NCBI RefSeq assembly: GCF_017876115.1
Contig: NZ_JAGINO010000005.1
Span: forward strand, 124,001-188,000
Direction: 5' to 3'
DNA from: Azospirillum picis
GTDB taxonomy: Bacteria > Pseudomonadota > Alphaproteobacteria > Azospirillales > Azospirillaceae
Length of the DNA stretch: 64,000 nucleotides
Shown here: positions 50,437-63,458 of the stretch, piece after piece
Numbering within the stretch: the first letter of the stretch is position 1
How the letters are laid out: every line of letters starts with the position of its first letter
Position numbers and translations under genes: made by a program
Notes under the pieces: model-generated
Databases searched by the model: none
The model's input: only the letters and a program-made list of their open reading frames with translations
Told to the model about the DNA's origin: nothing

Positions 50437-53400
50437 TTGCCCAGCCTACGTCACAGGGACTCGTTTCACACCGTGCCATCGGACATCCCGGTCACGCATC
50501 CAGATCCCGACCCCGCGGACCCGCGTGATCTTGAGTCGGAAGCTTCTCCGGCGGCCGGTTCGGCTGACGGGCAGCCGGCCGAGGAGCCGCGGCCGGAACC
50601 TCCCTGCTGCATCGTCGGCATCGGTGCCTCCGCCGGCGGGCTGGAGGCGTTGCAACGCTTCTTCGATGCGGTCCCCGGCGACAGCGACCTCGCCTATGTC
50701 GTGGTTCAGCACCTGTCTCCCGTCCATAAGAGTTTGATGGTCGACCTGCTGGCCAAGCACACGGCGATGGACGTGGTGCAGGCCACCGACGGCGTGCCGG
50801 TGCAGCGCAACACGGTCTATCTGCTGCCCCCGGCGAAGCATCTCAGCATCGAGGATGGCCGGCTGCGGCTGACCGTCAAGGATGCCGGAAGCGGGATGAG
50901 CCTGCCGATCGACATCTTCCTGACGGCACTGGCGCGCGACCAGGGACCGCTGGCCCTCGGCGTCATCCTCTCGGGCACCGGATCGGACGGCACCCGCGGC
51001 CTGATGGCGATCAAGTCGGCCGGCGGCTTCACCGCGGTTCAATTGCCGGAGACCGCGCAGTTCGACGGCATGCCCCGCAGTGCGCTGGCCACCGGGAAGA
51101 TCGACGCCAACCTGCCGCCGGAGGAGCTGCCGAGGCGGCTGATCGAACATGCGCGGCGGGCACTGGCCCGCGCGCGTCCGCTGCCGGACAAACGGACGCG
51201 CGACGAGTATGGCGACCCGCTGGGCCAGATCATCGCCGTGATCCGGTCGGTCACCGGCGTCGACTTCTCGCATTACAAGCTCGCCACCCTGCTGCGGCGG
51301 ATCGAACGGCGGATGCAGGGCGCCGGGCTGGAATCGATGGACGATTATGCGGCGCTGCTGCGAAGGAACAGCGCCGAGACCGTCAGCCTCTACAAGGAGA
51401 TGCTGATCGGGGTCACCCGCTTCTTCCGTGACGAGGCCGCCTTCCGCGTGCTGGCCGAGAAGGTGATCCCCAGCCTTCTCGCCAACCGCAGCCCGACCGA
51501 CATGGTGCGCGTCTGGGTCTGCGGCTGTGCCAGCGGCGAGGAGGCCTATTCGATCGCCATCCTGTTCGCCGAGGCGCAGGAACGGATGGGCCGCAGCATC
51601 GACGTCAAGATTTTCGCCACGGACATCGACCAGGACAGCATCGAGCAGGCGGGCCTTGGCGAGTATCCCCGCACCATCGCCGAGGATGTGTCCCAGGACC
51701 GGCTGTCGCGCTACTTCACCGCGCACGGCGACACCTACACGGTCTCGCGCGACATCCGCCGCATGGTCGTGTTCGCCGCGCACAACATCATGCGCGACCC
51801 GCCCTTCACCAAGATCGACCTGCTGAGCTGCCGCAACCTGCTGATCTACATGGACCAGCCGCTGCAGCGCAAGGTCCTGAGCCTGTTCCAGTACGCGCTG
51901 CGGCAGGGCGGCTTCCTGTTCCTCGGCACCAGCGAGACGCTGGGCGACCTCCAGAGCGACTTCCACACGATCGACAGCCGGAACAAGATCTACCAGAGCC
52001 TGCGTGCCGGCTCCTTCCGGCTGTCGCGGCTGCTGGTGCCGACGGTGGCCGCACCGCCGGCACGCCACGGCGACGATGGCGCGCACAATGCGACCGAGGA
52101 CGGGGCGGCCATCGACGAGGCGATCGGCGCCCTGATGAAGGCCTACGTGCCGCCCTGCCTGCTGGTCAGCGAACAGCTCAACATCATGCATGTCTTCGGC
52201 GACGCGTCCTCCCTGCTGAAGGTGCCGGCCGGCGAGGCCACCCTGAACGTGCTGAAGCTGCTGCCCTCCTCCGTCTCGATGGTCACCGGAACCGCGCTGA
52301 ACCGCGCCTTCCGGTCGGGCGAGGAGTTCTCGCTGTCGAACATCCCGGTGAAGGACCGCGAGGGCGTCGCCGCCATCAGCCTGCGCGTCCAGCCCTTCAC
52401 CGCCCGCAAGACCGGCCGCCGGCTCGCCCTCGTCGTCCTGGATCGTGCCAACGCGCCGATGCTGCAGATGCCGGACTCCGACTTCGACCTCACCGCCGAC
52501 GTCGCCGAGCGCATCCGCGGGCTCGAACAGGAGCTGACGTCGCGGGGCGAGAACCTGCAGGCGACGATCGAGGAACTGGAAACCGCCAACGAGGAACTGC
52601 AGGCGACCAACGAGGAACTGCTCGCCTCCAATGAGGAGCTGCAGAGCACGAACGAGGAGCTGCAGTCGGTCAATGAGGAGCTCTACTCCGTCAACGCCGA
52701 ATACCAGGCGAAGGTGGAGGAGCTGACGGAAATCACCAACGACCTCGACAACCTGCTGCGCTCCACCGAGATCGGCACCGTGTTCCTCGACGGCGACTTC
52801 GTCATCCGCCGCTTCACCCCCGCGGCGGCCGGCTTCATCAACATCATTCCCCGCGACATCGGCCGCTCGATCTCGCACCTGTCCACGAACATCGACTATC
52901 CCGGCTTCCTGGCGGACATCCGGGCGGTGTTCGTCCAGCATGAGCCGGTGGTCCGCCATGTGCGGGTCCGCGACGGCCGCTGGGTGCTGACGCGGATCCT
53001 GCCTTACCTGACCGACAAGAACCAGGTGGTCGGCGTGGTGGTGACCTTCGTCGACGTCACCGCCACCAAGCAGGCCGAGGAACGGGTTCAGAGCGTGCTC
53101 GACAGCCTGCCGGAGCACATCGCCGTTACCGACCGCGACGGCCACATCGTCATGGTCAACGCCGCCTGGCGCAACTTTGCCGAACGCAATGGCGCCCCGG
53201 CCGCGGAGCGCTGCGGTGTCGGCACCAATTACCTGGATGTCTGCCTGTCGCCGGACACCGGCAACGAGGTCGCCCGCGCGGTGCATGACGGGTTGCGCCG
53301 CCTCCTCGACGGCGACGCCGAGGACTTCACCTTCGAATACCCCTGCCATTCACCGAACGAGCAGCGCTGGTTCCTGATGCATGCCACCCGCCTGAACGAC

Positions 53401-53508
53401 CATGACGGCGGCATCGTCGTCAGCCACATCAACATCACCAACCGCAAGCAGATGGAACTTCGGCTGTCCGGCGGGCGGGCCGATGCAGGCGATGGGGGCG
53501 AACGATGA
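50437..53508 (+). CDS. CheB-CheR-PAS fusion protein
   Basis: A protein of 1023 residues starting at a TTG that has AGGAG six bases ahead; no in-frame ATG lies nearby. A CheB methylesterase domain (about 55-240) shows [19 protein letters not shown] and [12 protein letters not shown] CheR methyltransferase domain (about 265-520) shows [18 protein letters not shown] and [15 protein letters not shown] long Asn-Glu-Glu-Leu coiled coil follows at about 695-765, then two PAS domains. Such fusions modulate a signalling pathway by carboxyl methylation and demethylation. The stop overlaps the next kinase start by four bases, so the two work together. Confidence 0.9.
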   Translation: MPSLRHRDSFHTVPSDIPVTHPDPDPADPRDLESEASPAAGSADGQPAEEPRPEPPCCIVGIGASAGGLEALQRFFDAVPGDSDLAYVVVQHLSPVHKSLMVDLLAKHTAMDVVQATDGVPVQRNTVYLLPPAKHLSIEDGRLRLTVKDAGSGMSLPIDIFLTALARDQGPLALGVILSGTGSDGTRGLMAIKSAGGFTAVQLPETAQFDGMPRSALATGKIDANLPPEELPRRLIEHARRALARARPLPDKRTRDEYGDPLGQIIAVIRSVTGVDFSHYKLATLLRRIERRMQGAGLESMDDYAALLRRNSAETVSLYKEMLIGVTRFFRDEAAFRVLAEKVIPSLLANRSPTDMVRVWVCGCASGEEAYSIAILFAEAQERMGRSIDVKIFATDIDQDSIEQAGLGEYPRTIAEDVSQDRLSRYFTAHGDTYTVSRDIRRMVVFAAHNIMRDPPFTKIDLLSCRNLLIYMDQPLQRKVLSLFQYALRQGGFLFLGTSETLGDLQSDFHTIDSRNKIYQSLRAGSFRLSRLLVPTVAAPPARHGDDGAHNATEDGAAIDEAIGALMKAYVPPCLLVSEQLNIMHVFGDASSLLKVPAGEATLNVLKLLPSSVSMVTGTALNRAFRSGEEFSLSNIPVKDREGVAAISLRVQPFTARKTGRRLALVVLDRANAPMLQMPDSDFDLTADVAERIRGLEQELTSRGENLQATIEELETANEELQATNEELLASNEELQSTNEELQSVNEELYSVNAEYQAKVEELTEITNDLDNLLRSTEIGTVFLDGDFVIRRFTPAAAGFINIIPRDIGRSISHLSTNIDYPGFLADIRAVFVQHEPVVRHVRVRDGRWVLTRILPYLTDKNQVVGVVVTFVDVTATKQAEERVQSVLDSLPEHIAVTDRDGHIVMVNAAWRNFAERNGAPAAERCGVGTNYLDVCLSPDTGNEVARAVHDGLRRLLDGDAEDFTFEYPCHSPNEQRWFLMHATRLNDHDGGIVVSHINITNRKQMELRLSGGRADAGDGGER

Positions 53509-56075
53509 CCGACGATCCGTCCCGCGGCCTGCGGCGCCGAGCCGAAAGCGCCCTGACCGACGGCCATTTCGAGGCTGCCGACATGACCGCCACCTCGATG
53601 AAGGAGCTTCTGCACGAACTCTACGTCCATCAGGCGGAACTCGAGATCCAGAACGAGGAACTGCGCAGCGCCCAGCAGGCCCTGGAGGCGTCGCGCCTGC
53701 AGTATCTCCAGCTTTTCCAGTCGGTGCCCCTCGCCTGCCTGGCCGTCAACGCCGCCGGCATCGTCGGCGAGGCCAATGCCGCCGCGGAACACCAGTTCGG
53801 CCTGCCCATGCTTCGGCTGAAGGGGCGCCCGCTGACCCTGCTGGTCGACAGCCTCGACCACGGCCGCATGTTCACCGCGCTGTCCCGGTTGCGCGAGACC
53901 GGGGAATGGACCCGTCAGGAATTCCGCTTCGTCGGACCGCGCGGAACGGTGATCGACGGGCTGACGGATGCCCGTACCGTCGCCCTTGATGACGGCGAGC
54001 GCGGCGACGTGCTGCTGACCGTCACCGACCTGACCGAGCGGAACGCCTGGCTGCGCGAGGTGCAGCAGGCGCGCGACGACGCCGAACGCGCGCGTGCCGA
54101 TTACCACCACATTCTTCAGTCGGTCCGCGACTGCATCCTTGGAGTGGATGCCGACGGCCGCATCCGGTTCGTCAACGCGGCGGCGACCGACCTGACCGGG
54201 CAGCTCGACCTTGATCTGATCGGTCGCCCGCCTTCCGATCTGCTGGCCGGCCCGCTGCCCGGCGAGGAAAGGAACGGGGCGGCCTGGGACACTTCGGCGG
54301 AAGGGGGCGCCGCGCGCGCGCTGGCGCTGGCGCTGACCGACGGACGGCCACGCCGCATCGCCTGCGAACGACTGCGCCGGCCGGACGGGACCTACCGGCT
54401 GGTCGAGGTCGGCATCTCGCCGATGATGGCGCCCGACAGGCACATCGGCCCGCCCGAGGACCGCATCCTGGGCGCCGTCATCTCCCTGCGCGACGTCACC
54501 GCGCGACGGGCGGCCGAACTGGCCCTGACGCTCAGCGAACGCCGTCACCGGGTGCTGGTGCAGTCGCTGCACGATGCGCTCGCCATGACCGCGGTCGACG
54601 GCACGCCCCTGCTGGCCAACGCCATGGCCGAGCAGCTCCTGGCGGGACCGGCGCGACCGCTGCTTGACCCCACGGCGCCGGCATTCGGGGACTCCCGCCC
54701 GGCGGCGCAGACGACGGCCGGCCGCCGCTTCATCGATGCCAACGGCAACCGCCTGGCCGGACTGCCTCCGGCAGCGGAGGCGGCGGGCGGCAGGCCGGTG
54801 GTGGAGCGCATCATCGGCGTCGTGGAAGGCGAGGAGGCCGGCGGCCCGACCCGGTGGCTGCGGGTTTCCAGCCATCCGGTGACCGACGCGGACGGCACGG
54901 TGGAAGCGGTGGTATGCAGCGTCGCCGACGTCACCGCGGTCAAGGCGCTGGAGCGCGAACTGAACGTGGCACTGGATGCCCGCGAACGCTTCCTGGCCGC
55001 CGCGAGCCACGACCTGCGGCAGCCGGTGCAGGCGTTGCTCCTGCTGTCCGACCTGATGCTGAAGCAGGCGCTGCCCGACGGCGCACGCCGGCTGGCCGAA
55101 CAGGTCCATTCCTCGCTCGGCGGCCTGGGCGGCATGCTGGACGGTATGCTCGACATATCGCGGCTTGAGGCAGGGCTCGTGACCGCTGTTCCGGCGCCGG
55201 TCGACCTCCGCGCGCTGATGACGCGGCTGGAGGCGGAGTTCGCACCGCTCGCTGAGACGGGCGGACAGCGCCTGCGCGTGGTGGCGCCGCCGCTGACGAT
55301 TTCAACCGATCCCGGCCTGCTGGAGCGCGCACTGCGCAACCTGCTCGCCAACGCCCTGCGCTACGCCCCCAGGGGCCATGTGCTCTTCGGTGCCAGGCGG
55401 CGGGACGGCGAAATCCAGATCGAGGTGTGGGACAGCGGCATCGGCATCGCCGACCAGCACATCGACCTCATCTTCCAGGACTTCTTCCAGGTCGGGAATG
55501 CCGCCCGGGACCGCCGCGAAGGGCTGGGTCTGGGGCTGAGCCTTGCCCGCCGGATGATCACCATGCTGGGTGGCAGCATCGACGTGACCTCGTCGCTCGG
55601 CCGCGGCAGCCGCTTCATCGTCCGCCTGCCGATGTCCGGCCAGGATGCGGACGGCGCCCGCCAGGCAGACCGCAGGGACGGAGATGCCGATGGAGAGACG
55701 GCCGGCGGGGACCGCCTGGTGATGCTGGTGGAGGACGACGCGGTCATCCGGATGGCGCTGGCCCTGATGCTGGAGGAGTGGGGCTATCGCGTGGTCGAGG
55801 CCGGCAGCGGCACCGAGGCCGACGAGCTGCTCGACGCCGGAGAAGCCCCGGACCTGATCCTCGCCGACTACCGGCTGCCGGCGGGCACCACCGGCCTGAT
55901 GGTGATGGACATGGTTCGCCGCCGCCTGTCGCGCGACGTGCCGGGCGTCCTGCTCACCGGCGACACCTCCGCCGACCGGCTGCGCGAGGCGGCGAGCGCC
56001 CAATGCGCCCTGCTGCACAAGCCCATCCAGCCGACCCGCCTGCGCGAGACGCTGACGGCGGCATTGGCGGGGTGA
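53505..56075 (+). CDS. PAS-containing hybrid histidine kinase with receiver
   Basis: A protein of 856 residues. An N-terminal helical region (MKELLHELYVHQAELEIQNEELRSAQQALE) precedes three PAS-like segments. A HisKA region follows with RFLAAASHDLRQPVQALLLL near residue 495, then a HATPase_c domain (GLGLGLSLARRMITMLGG). A C-terminal receiver domain has VMLVEDDAVIR and the acceptor Asp in DLILADYRLP. It lacks membrane segments, so it senses a cytoplasmic cue. It is coupled by ATGA to the CheB-CheR-PAS gene; no separate response regulator is adjacent. Confidence 0.9.
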   Translation: MTDDPSRGLRRRAESALTDGHFEAADMTATSMKELLHELYVHQAELEIQNEELRSAQQALEASRLQYLQLFQSVPLACLAVNAAGIVGEANAAAEHQFGLPMLRLKGRPLTLLVDSLDHGRMFTALSRLRETGEWTRQEFRFVGPRGTVIDGLTDARTVALDDGERGDVLLTVTDLTERNAWLREVQQARDDAERARADYHHILQSVRDCILGVDADGRIRFVNAAATDLTGQLDLDLIGRPPSDLLAGPLPGEERNGAAWDTSAEGGAARALALALTDGRPRRIACERLRRPDGTYRLVEVGISPMMAPDRHIGPPEDRILGAVISLRDVTARRAAELALTLSERRHRVLVQSLHDALAMTAVDGTPLLANAMAEQLLAGPARPLLDPTAPAFGDSRPAAQTTAGRRFIDANGNRLAGLPPAAEAAGGRPVVERIIGVVEGEEAGGPTRWLRVSSHPVTDADGTVEAVVCSVADVTAVKALERELNVALDARERFLAAASHDLRQPVQALLLLSDLMLKQALPDGARRLAEQVHSSLGGLGGMLDGMLDISRLEAGLVTAVPAPVDLRALMTRLEAEFAPLAETGGQRLRVVAPPLTISTDPGLLERALRNLLANALRYAPRGHVLFGARRRDGEIQIEVWDSGIGIADQHIDLIFQDFFQVGNAARDRREGLGLGLSLARRMITMLGGSIDVTSSLGRGSRFIVRLPMSGQDADGARQADRRDGDADGETAGGDRLVMLVEDDAVIRMALALMLEEWGYRVVEAGSGTEADELLDAGEAPDLILADYRLPAGTTGLMVMDMVRRRLSRDVPGVLLTGDTSADRLREAASAQCALLHKPIQPTRLRETLTAALAG

Positions 56076-56106
56076 CCGGCTCTGCCCGCCGCCTGCGGGC
56101 GGCCCG

Positions 56107-56913
56107 TCACAGTTCGGCATCCTCCAGCAGTGTTGCGAGGACCGGGCCACCATGCCCGGCTCCGATGGGGTGGCCGTCGACGGATACGAGCGGCCTCAGG
56201 CTCAGGCTGTTGGTGAGGAACGCCTCTTCTGCACGGGCGAGGTCGTCGGGACCGAGCGGCGCTTCCTCCGCGCCATGCCGGTCGATGACGAGCGCGCGGC
56301 GGATGCCGGGAAGGGCGCCATCGGACACCGGTGGGGTCAGGATGCGGCCGCCGATCACCAGGAAGAGGTTGGCGACACTGGATTCCGCCAGCCGGCCGGC
56401 CCCGTTCAGCAGCAGCGCCTCGTCGCCGCCCCGCGCCGCCGCCTCCTGCCGCGCCAGGATGGAATCGAGATAGTTCAGGGATTTCAGCCGCGACAGCGGC
56501 GAATGCTCGTTGCGGCGGGTGCAGCCGGCGATCACCGCATGCACCGGGCTGGTCAGGTGCCCCGCCGGGACGAGCGTCATCAGCAGCGTCGGACGAGCAT
56601 CGGCCGGCGGCAGGACGCCGCGGGCGCCGGTGCCGCGCGACAGGGTCAGGCGCAGCGCCCCGTCGGCGACGTCGTGGGCGGCAACCAGCGCCCTCATCCC
56701 GGCTGCCAGAACGGCAGCGTCGTGCGGCAGTGGCAGGTGCAGCAGGGCGGCGCCGGCCGCCAGCCGGTCGAGATGGCGCGGCAGGTGGCACGGCGCGCCA
56801 TCCTTGACGCGGATGGTCTCGAACAGCCCGTCGCCGAGGGTGAAGCCTCGGTCGGCCGGATCGATCCACGCCGCACCCGATGCGACCAGACTCCCGTTCA
56901 GCCAGACCGTCAT
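56107..56913 (-). CDS. pabC: Aminodeoxychorismate lyase-like class IV aminotransferase
   Basis: A protein of 268 residues of fold-type IV PLP enzymes: DRGFTLGDGLFETIRVKDG near the N-terminus, the PLP Lys in SRLKSLNYLDSILARQEA, and ALLLNGAGRLAESSVANLF, LTNSLSLRPLVSVDG toward the end. It releases pyruvate from 4-amino-4-deoxychorismate to give 4-aminobenzoate for folate. The stop of pabB overlaps its start by four bases, which supports pabC over branched-chain or D-amino acid aminotransferase. Confidence 0.87.
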   Translation of the reverse strand: MTVWLNGSLVASGAAWIDPADRGFTLGDGLFETIRVKDGAPCHLPRHLDRLAAGAALLHLPLPHDAAVLAAGMRALVAAHDVADGALRLTLSRGTGARGVLPPADARPTLLMTLVPAGHLTSPVHAVIAGCTRRNEHSPLSRLKSLNYLDSILARQEAAARGGDEALLLNGAGRLAESSVANLFLVIGGRILTPPVSDGALPGIRRALVIDRHGAEEAPLGPDDLARAEEAFLTNSLSLRPLVSVDGHPIGAGHGGPVLATLLEDAEL

Positions 56914-58292
56914 GCCCGGCCCTCCCCCGCCGAACCGCCCGCCGGCAGGTCACCGACCGCCAGCAGTTGCGGCCTGATCTTGATGCGCATCTCGTCATAC
57001 TCCGCCGCCGGGTCGGAATCGGCGACGATGCCGCCGCCGGCCTGGGCGATCACCGCGTCCGGCGTCACCGACAGGGTGCGGATGACGATGTTGCTGTCCA
57101 TCGCCCCATCGAAGCCGATCCACACCACGCTGCCGCAATAGGCGCCGCGGCGGGCGACCTCCAACTCGTCGATGATCTCCATGGCGCGGATCTTGGGGGC
57201 GCCGGTGATCGAGCCGCCGGGGCAGGCGGCGCGCAGCAGGTCGACCGGCCCCAGCCCGGGACGCAGCCGCGCCGTGACCACCGAGACCAGGTGATGGACG
57301 CTTGCGAAGCTTTCCAGCCCGTAGAGCACCGGGACCTTGACGCTGCCGATCTCCGCGACGCGGGCGAGGTCGTTGCGCAGCAGGTCGGTGATCATCAGGT
57401 TTTCCGCCCGGTCCTTCACGCTGGCCACCAGCTCGGCCGCCGCCGCCGCGTCGGCGGCAGGATCGGCATGGCGCGGACGGGTGCCTTTGATCGGCCGCGT
57501 CTCGATGCGGCGATCGGCACCGAGGCGGATGAAGCGCTCCGGCGAGGCGCCGACGACCTGAAGGCGCGGGCCGCAATTGAGAAAGGCGGCGAAGGGGGCC
57601 GGGCTCAGGCGGCGCAGCCGCTCGTACAACGCATAGGCATCGGCGCGTGCGTCGGCCTCGGCCAGGAAGCGCTGGGTGAAGTTCGCCTGGTAGATGTCCC
57701 CGGCGCGGATATATTCCAGCACCCGCCCGACCCGGGCGAGATAATCGGGGCGCGCCAGTTCCGACCGCCATCGGATCGGGGACGGGCCGGCCGAGGGGTC
57801 CGGTGGTGCCACGGACAACCGTTCGGCCATCCGGCGGGCGCGGGCCTCCGCCTCCGGGCGGGCGGCGATGACCCAGGCGCGCCGTTCCTGCCGGTCGAAG
57901 GCGGCGACGACGTCGTAAAGCCCGATCGCCATGTCCGGCTGGCCGCCAGGATTGCGGTGACGCGAGCGTATGCCCTCAAGTGCCGTTCCGGCTTCGTAGC
58001 CGATCAGGCCGACTGCCCCGCCGGTGAAGGGCACCGGCCCGCCTGGAGGTGCCGGCCATGCGGCCAGCGCCGTGGCGAGCAGGTCGAAAGGGTCCCCTCC
58101 CACCGGCGCGCCATCCAGCATGACTTGGCTGCCCACGGCCTCGATTGTCCGGACCGGTTCCGCAACGATATAGGCGTGGCGGCCGTGCAGCGGGTGTGGC
58201 GCCGCGCTGTCGAGCAGCATCGCCCAGGGTTCGGCGGCAAAGTGCCGGAACAGGGCGGCTGGGTCGCCGCAGGAAATGGATATGGTCAGCAT
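56910..58292 (-). CDS. pabB: Aminodeoxychorismate synthase component I
   Basis: A protein of 460 residues of the chorismate-binding family. It contains GDIYQANFTQRFLAE, the catalytic Lys in ETRPIKGTRPRH (PIKGT is diagnostic for PabB; anthranilate synthases have PIAGT), ENLMITDLLRNDLARV, PGGSITGAPKIRAMEIIDELE and YCGSVVWIGFDG. With a glutamine amidotransferase (PabA/TrpG), which is not in this window, it converts chorismate to aminodeoxychorismate. It forms an operon with pabC. Confidence 0.9.
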   Translation of the reverse strand: MLTISISCGDPAALFRHFAAEPWAMLLDSAAPHPLHGRHAYIVAEPVRTIEAVGSQVMLDGAPVGGDPFDLLATALAAWPAPPGGPVPFTGGAVGLIGYEAGTALEGIRSRHRNPGGQPDMAIGLYDVVAAFDRQERRAWVIAARPEAEARARRMAERLSVAPPDPSAGPSPIRWRSELARPDYLARVGRVLEYIRAGDIYQANFTQRFLAEADARADAYALYERLRRLSPAPFAAFLNCGPRLQVVGASPERFIRLGADRRIETRPIKGTRPRHADPAADAAAAAELVASVKDRAENLMITDLLRNDLARVAEIGSVKVPVLYGLESFASVHHLVSVVTARLRPGLGPVDLLRAACPGGSITGAPKIRAMEIIDELEVARRGAYCGSVVWIGFDGAMDSNIVIRTLSVTPDAVIAQAGGGIVADSDPAAEYDEMRIKIRPQLLAVGDLPAGGSAGEGRA

Positions 58293-58317
58293 GGGCGTGC
58301 CCGGATGGCAGGGGCGC

Positions 58318-59103
58318 TCACATCAAGATGGTGGCGCCGCCGTCGACGACCAGGACATGGCCGTTGACGTAGCTGGCGGCGGCCGAGGCAAGGAACACCG
58401 CGGCACCGGCGATCTCCTCCGGCCGGCCCCAACGGCGCAACGGCGTGCGGTTGGCGAAATAAGCACCCCGTTCCGGATCCGTAGCGATCGCCGCATTTGT
58501 TTCGGTGGCGAAAAAGCCGGGAGCGATGGCATTGCTGGTCAGGCCATGCGGCCCGTATTCGGCGGCGAGCGCCCGCACCATGCCGGCAAGGCCGGCCTTG
58601 GCGGCGGTATAGATCGCATCGTTGGCCCGCGCGATCTGCCCGGCGACCGAGGTGACGGCGATCATCCGGCCATAGCCGCGCGGCAGCATCAGCCGTGCCG
58701 CCTCGCGCGACAGGATCAGGCCGGAAACCAGATCGACATCGAGCAGCGTGGAAATCTCGTCGTCGGACAGCTCGGTCAGCGGCTTCCGGTTGCGCTGCCC
58801 GACATTCTGGACCAGCACGTCGAGCCGGCCATGCTCGCGCCCGATCCGTGCGAAGGCGGCCCGTGCCGCCGCCCGGTCCGACACGTCGAAGGCGAGCACC
58901 GAAGCGGTGCCGCCGGCCGCCGCGATGTCCGCAGCGCCGGCCTCCAGCGGCGCGGCGGTGCGGCCGTTCAGCAGCACATGCGCCCCGGATCCCGCCAGAG
59001 CGCGGGCAATCTCAAGGCCCAGCCCACGCCCGGACCCGGTGACGAGCGCCACCTGTCCGGCAAGCGAGAACGTCGACAGGTAGGGAGGAAGTGTCGCGGC
59101 CAT
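58318..59103 (-). CDS. Short-chain dehydrogenase/reductase
   Basis: A protein of 261 residues from the ATG at 59103, which has GGGGG ahead. It shows the cofactor motif VTGSGRGLGLEIARAL, NVGQ for the NNAG position, a catalytic pair in YTAAKAG and a C-terminal NGHVLVVDGG. Arg or Asn after the second strand (LLNGRT) suggests NADP(H). The closest group by motif is gluconate 5-dehydrogenase-like or 3-oxoacyl-reductase-like enzymes, but the substrate cannot be fixed. It lies 25 bases upstream of pabB in the same direction and may be co-transcribed. Confidence 0.85.
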   Translation of the reverse strand: MAATLPPYLSTFSLAGQVALVTGSGRGLGLEIARALAGSGAHVLLNGRTAAPLEAGAADIAAAGGTASVLAFDVSDRAAARAAFARIGREHGRLDVLVQNVGQRNRKPLTELSDDEISTLLDVDLVSGLILSREAARLMLPRGYGRMIAVTSVAGQIARANDAIYTAAKAGLAGMVRALAAEYGPHGLTSNAIAPGFFATETNAAIATDPERGAYFANRTPLRRWGRPEEIAGAAVFLASAAASYVNGHVLVVDGGATILM

Positions 59104-59428
59104 GTCTGCCCCCATCTGTTGGAACAGGGAATGGTTTACCAGAGCAGCCGACCAACTGGGCAGCCTTTTGCCCGCCGGCGGGTTGCGCCGTGGATGTGGC
59201 TTGAGGCGGGACGGGACGCACCGGACGACGGCACGCGGGCGCTCTTCACCGTCCATGGTCCCGGACGGTCGGCCAGACAGGTGATCCGCGACGAACAGGA
59301 ATTTGCGTGGCGGTAACCGTCGGCCCCGACGGACCGGTGCCCTGAACCCGCCTTCCCCAAATGACTGCGGCGCCGCTCTCCCCCACTCGGGGAAAAGCGG
59401 CGCCGCAGGTCACCAGGGTCGGGAAAGA
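59104..59428. other. Intergenic region between clpB and the SDR gene
   Basis: There is no supported gene in these 325 bases. It should carry the promoter of the SDR-pabB-pabC group next to 59104. Confidence 0.5.
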
Positions 59429-59446
59429 AGGGGGCCGAAGCCCCCT
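59429..59446 (-). terminator. Intrinsic terminator of clpB
   Basis: On the minus strand AGGGGGC-TTCG-GCCCCCT forms a 7-bp stem with a stable UUCG tetraloop, followed by TCTTTCCC. It lies 14 bases after the clpB stop. Confidence 0.75.
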
Positions 59447-59459
59447 CGCCGAAGCCCCC

Positions 59460-62165
<2,706 letters not shown>

Positions 62166-62265
62166 CCGGCACTCCGTGTATCCTGGTGTCCCGCCCAGCG
62201 ATCCGGCGCGGGAGAAGCCCCCTTCCGGCCCGCTCGATGCGCGGCCGCCAGCGGCTTCATCGAAG

Positions 62266-62294
62266 AAATGGTTAACGTGGCGTGCCCGATCAAG
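62266..62294 (-). promoter_or_regulatory. Candidate sigma-32 heat-shock promoter of clpB
   Basis: On the minus strand CTTGAT and CCATTT are separated by 17 bases, close to the alphaproteobacterial heat-shock consensus (CTTG, 17-18 bases, CYTATNT). It lies about 100 bases before the clpB start. Confidence 0.45.
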
Positions 62295-62396
62295 AGGGGT
62301 GCCGGCCAGGGCCCGCGTGCCCCGTTCGGGCCATATTGACAGCCGATCCCTTCCCCCGCCTTCATACAGCCGCGTTATCGGTGGCGGGACGGTACC

Positions 62397-63311
62397 ATGG
62401 ACCTGCGGCAGCTTCGCTATTTCCTGGGCATCGTGGAACAGGGCTCGATCTCCCGTGCGGCGGAGGCGCTGCACGTCGCCCAGCCGGCGCTCAGCCTGCA
62501 CCTGAAGCGGCTGGAAGAGGATTTCGGCTGCCAATTGCTGCTGCGCACCGCCCGCGGGGTGGTGCCGACCGAGAGCGGACGGCGATTGGCCCAGAGGGCG
62601 GCGGCGTTGGTCCAGGCTGTGGACGGCCTGCGTGACGAGGTGCGCGCGGTCGAGGCGGTGCCGGCCGGGCCGGCGACCGTCGGCATCCCGACCTCGTTGG
62701 GGCCGGTGCTGACGGTGCCGCTGGCGCTGGCTGTGCGCCGCGCCCACCCGCAGATCCAACTGCGCGTGGTGGAAGGGCTATCCGGCCATATGCTGGAATG
62801 GATGCTGTCCGGCCAGCTCGACCTTGCGCTGGTCTTCGGCACCAGGAACATGGCCGGGCTGGAAACCGAGCCGGTGGCACGGGAAAAGCTGCATCTGGTG
62901 GGGCCGGCCGACGACCCGCTGCTGCGCGACCGGGCCGCCATCCCCTTCGCCGAGGCGCTCGCCCTGCCGCTCATCCTGCCCGGCAGGCCGCACGGCGTGC
63001 GGGAGGAGGTCGAGCATGCCGCCCTGCTCGCCCGCGGCGCCGTCAACGTGGTGATGGAGATCGACGCGCTGGAACAGATCAAGGCGCTGGTGGCGGAGGG
63101 CTGCGGCTACACGGTGCTGTCGGAGCGGGTGGCCCGCTACGGCACGGTCGCGGGGCGGCTGGCCGGGCTGCCGATCGCCGACCCGCAGATCGACCGCAGC
63201 ATCATGCTCGCCCATGCGGCCGCCCGGCCGATGACGGTGGCGGCGCGGGCCGCGCACGGCATCCTGCGCGGCATCCTGGCGGAGCTGACGGTCGACGGCG
63301 GCTGGCGGTGA
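62397..63311 (+). CDS. LysR-family transcriptional regulator
   Basis: A protein of 304 residues with the N-terminal LysR helix-turn-helix (MDLRQLRYFLGIVEQGSISRAAEALHVAQPALSLHLKRLEEDFG) and a periplasmic-binding-like effector domain (VGIPTSLGPVL, DLALVFGT, VAEGCGYTVL). The N-terminus resembles nitrogen-assimilation (Nac-like) and aromatic-pathway regulators, but effector and targets are not evident. It is divergent from clpB with a 231-base gap. The next gene, an antiporter, starts 147 bases downstream. Confidence 0.9.
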   Translation: MDLRQLRYFLGIVEQGSISRAAEALHVAQPALSLHLKRLEEDFGCQLLLRTARGVVPTESGRRLAQRAAALVQAVDGLRDEVRAVEAVPAGPATVGIPTSLGPVLTVPLALAVRRAHPQIQLRVVEGLSGHMLEWMLSGQLDLALVFGTRNMAGLETEPVAREKLHLVGPADDPLLRDRAAIPFAEALALPLILPGRPHGVREEVEHAALLARGAVNVVMEIDALEQIKALVAEGCGYTVLSERVARYGTVAGRLAGLPIADPQIDRSIMLAHAAARPMTVAARAAHGILRGILAELTVDGGWR

Positions 63312-63458
63312 CCTCCGTTCCACGCTCATCCGGAGGGGTTGCCACAGGGATTTTACAAGGGACCATTTTTGCCGCAGAGATGCCCGGTCCACGGCCTTGA
63401 TACCGCCGGAATGCGGCGATACCGTGCAGCCCACGCCGCAGCCGCCCCCCGTGGAACC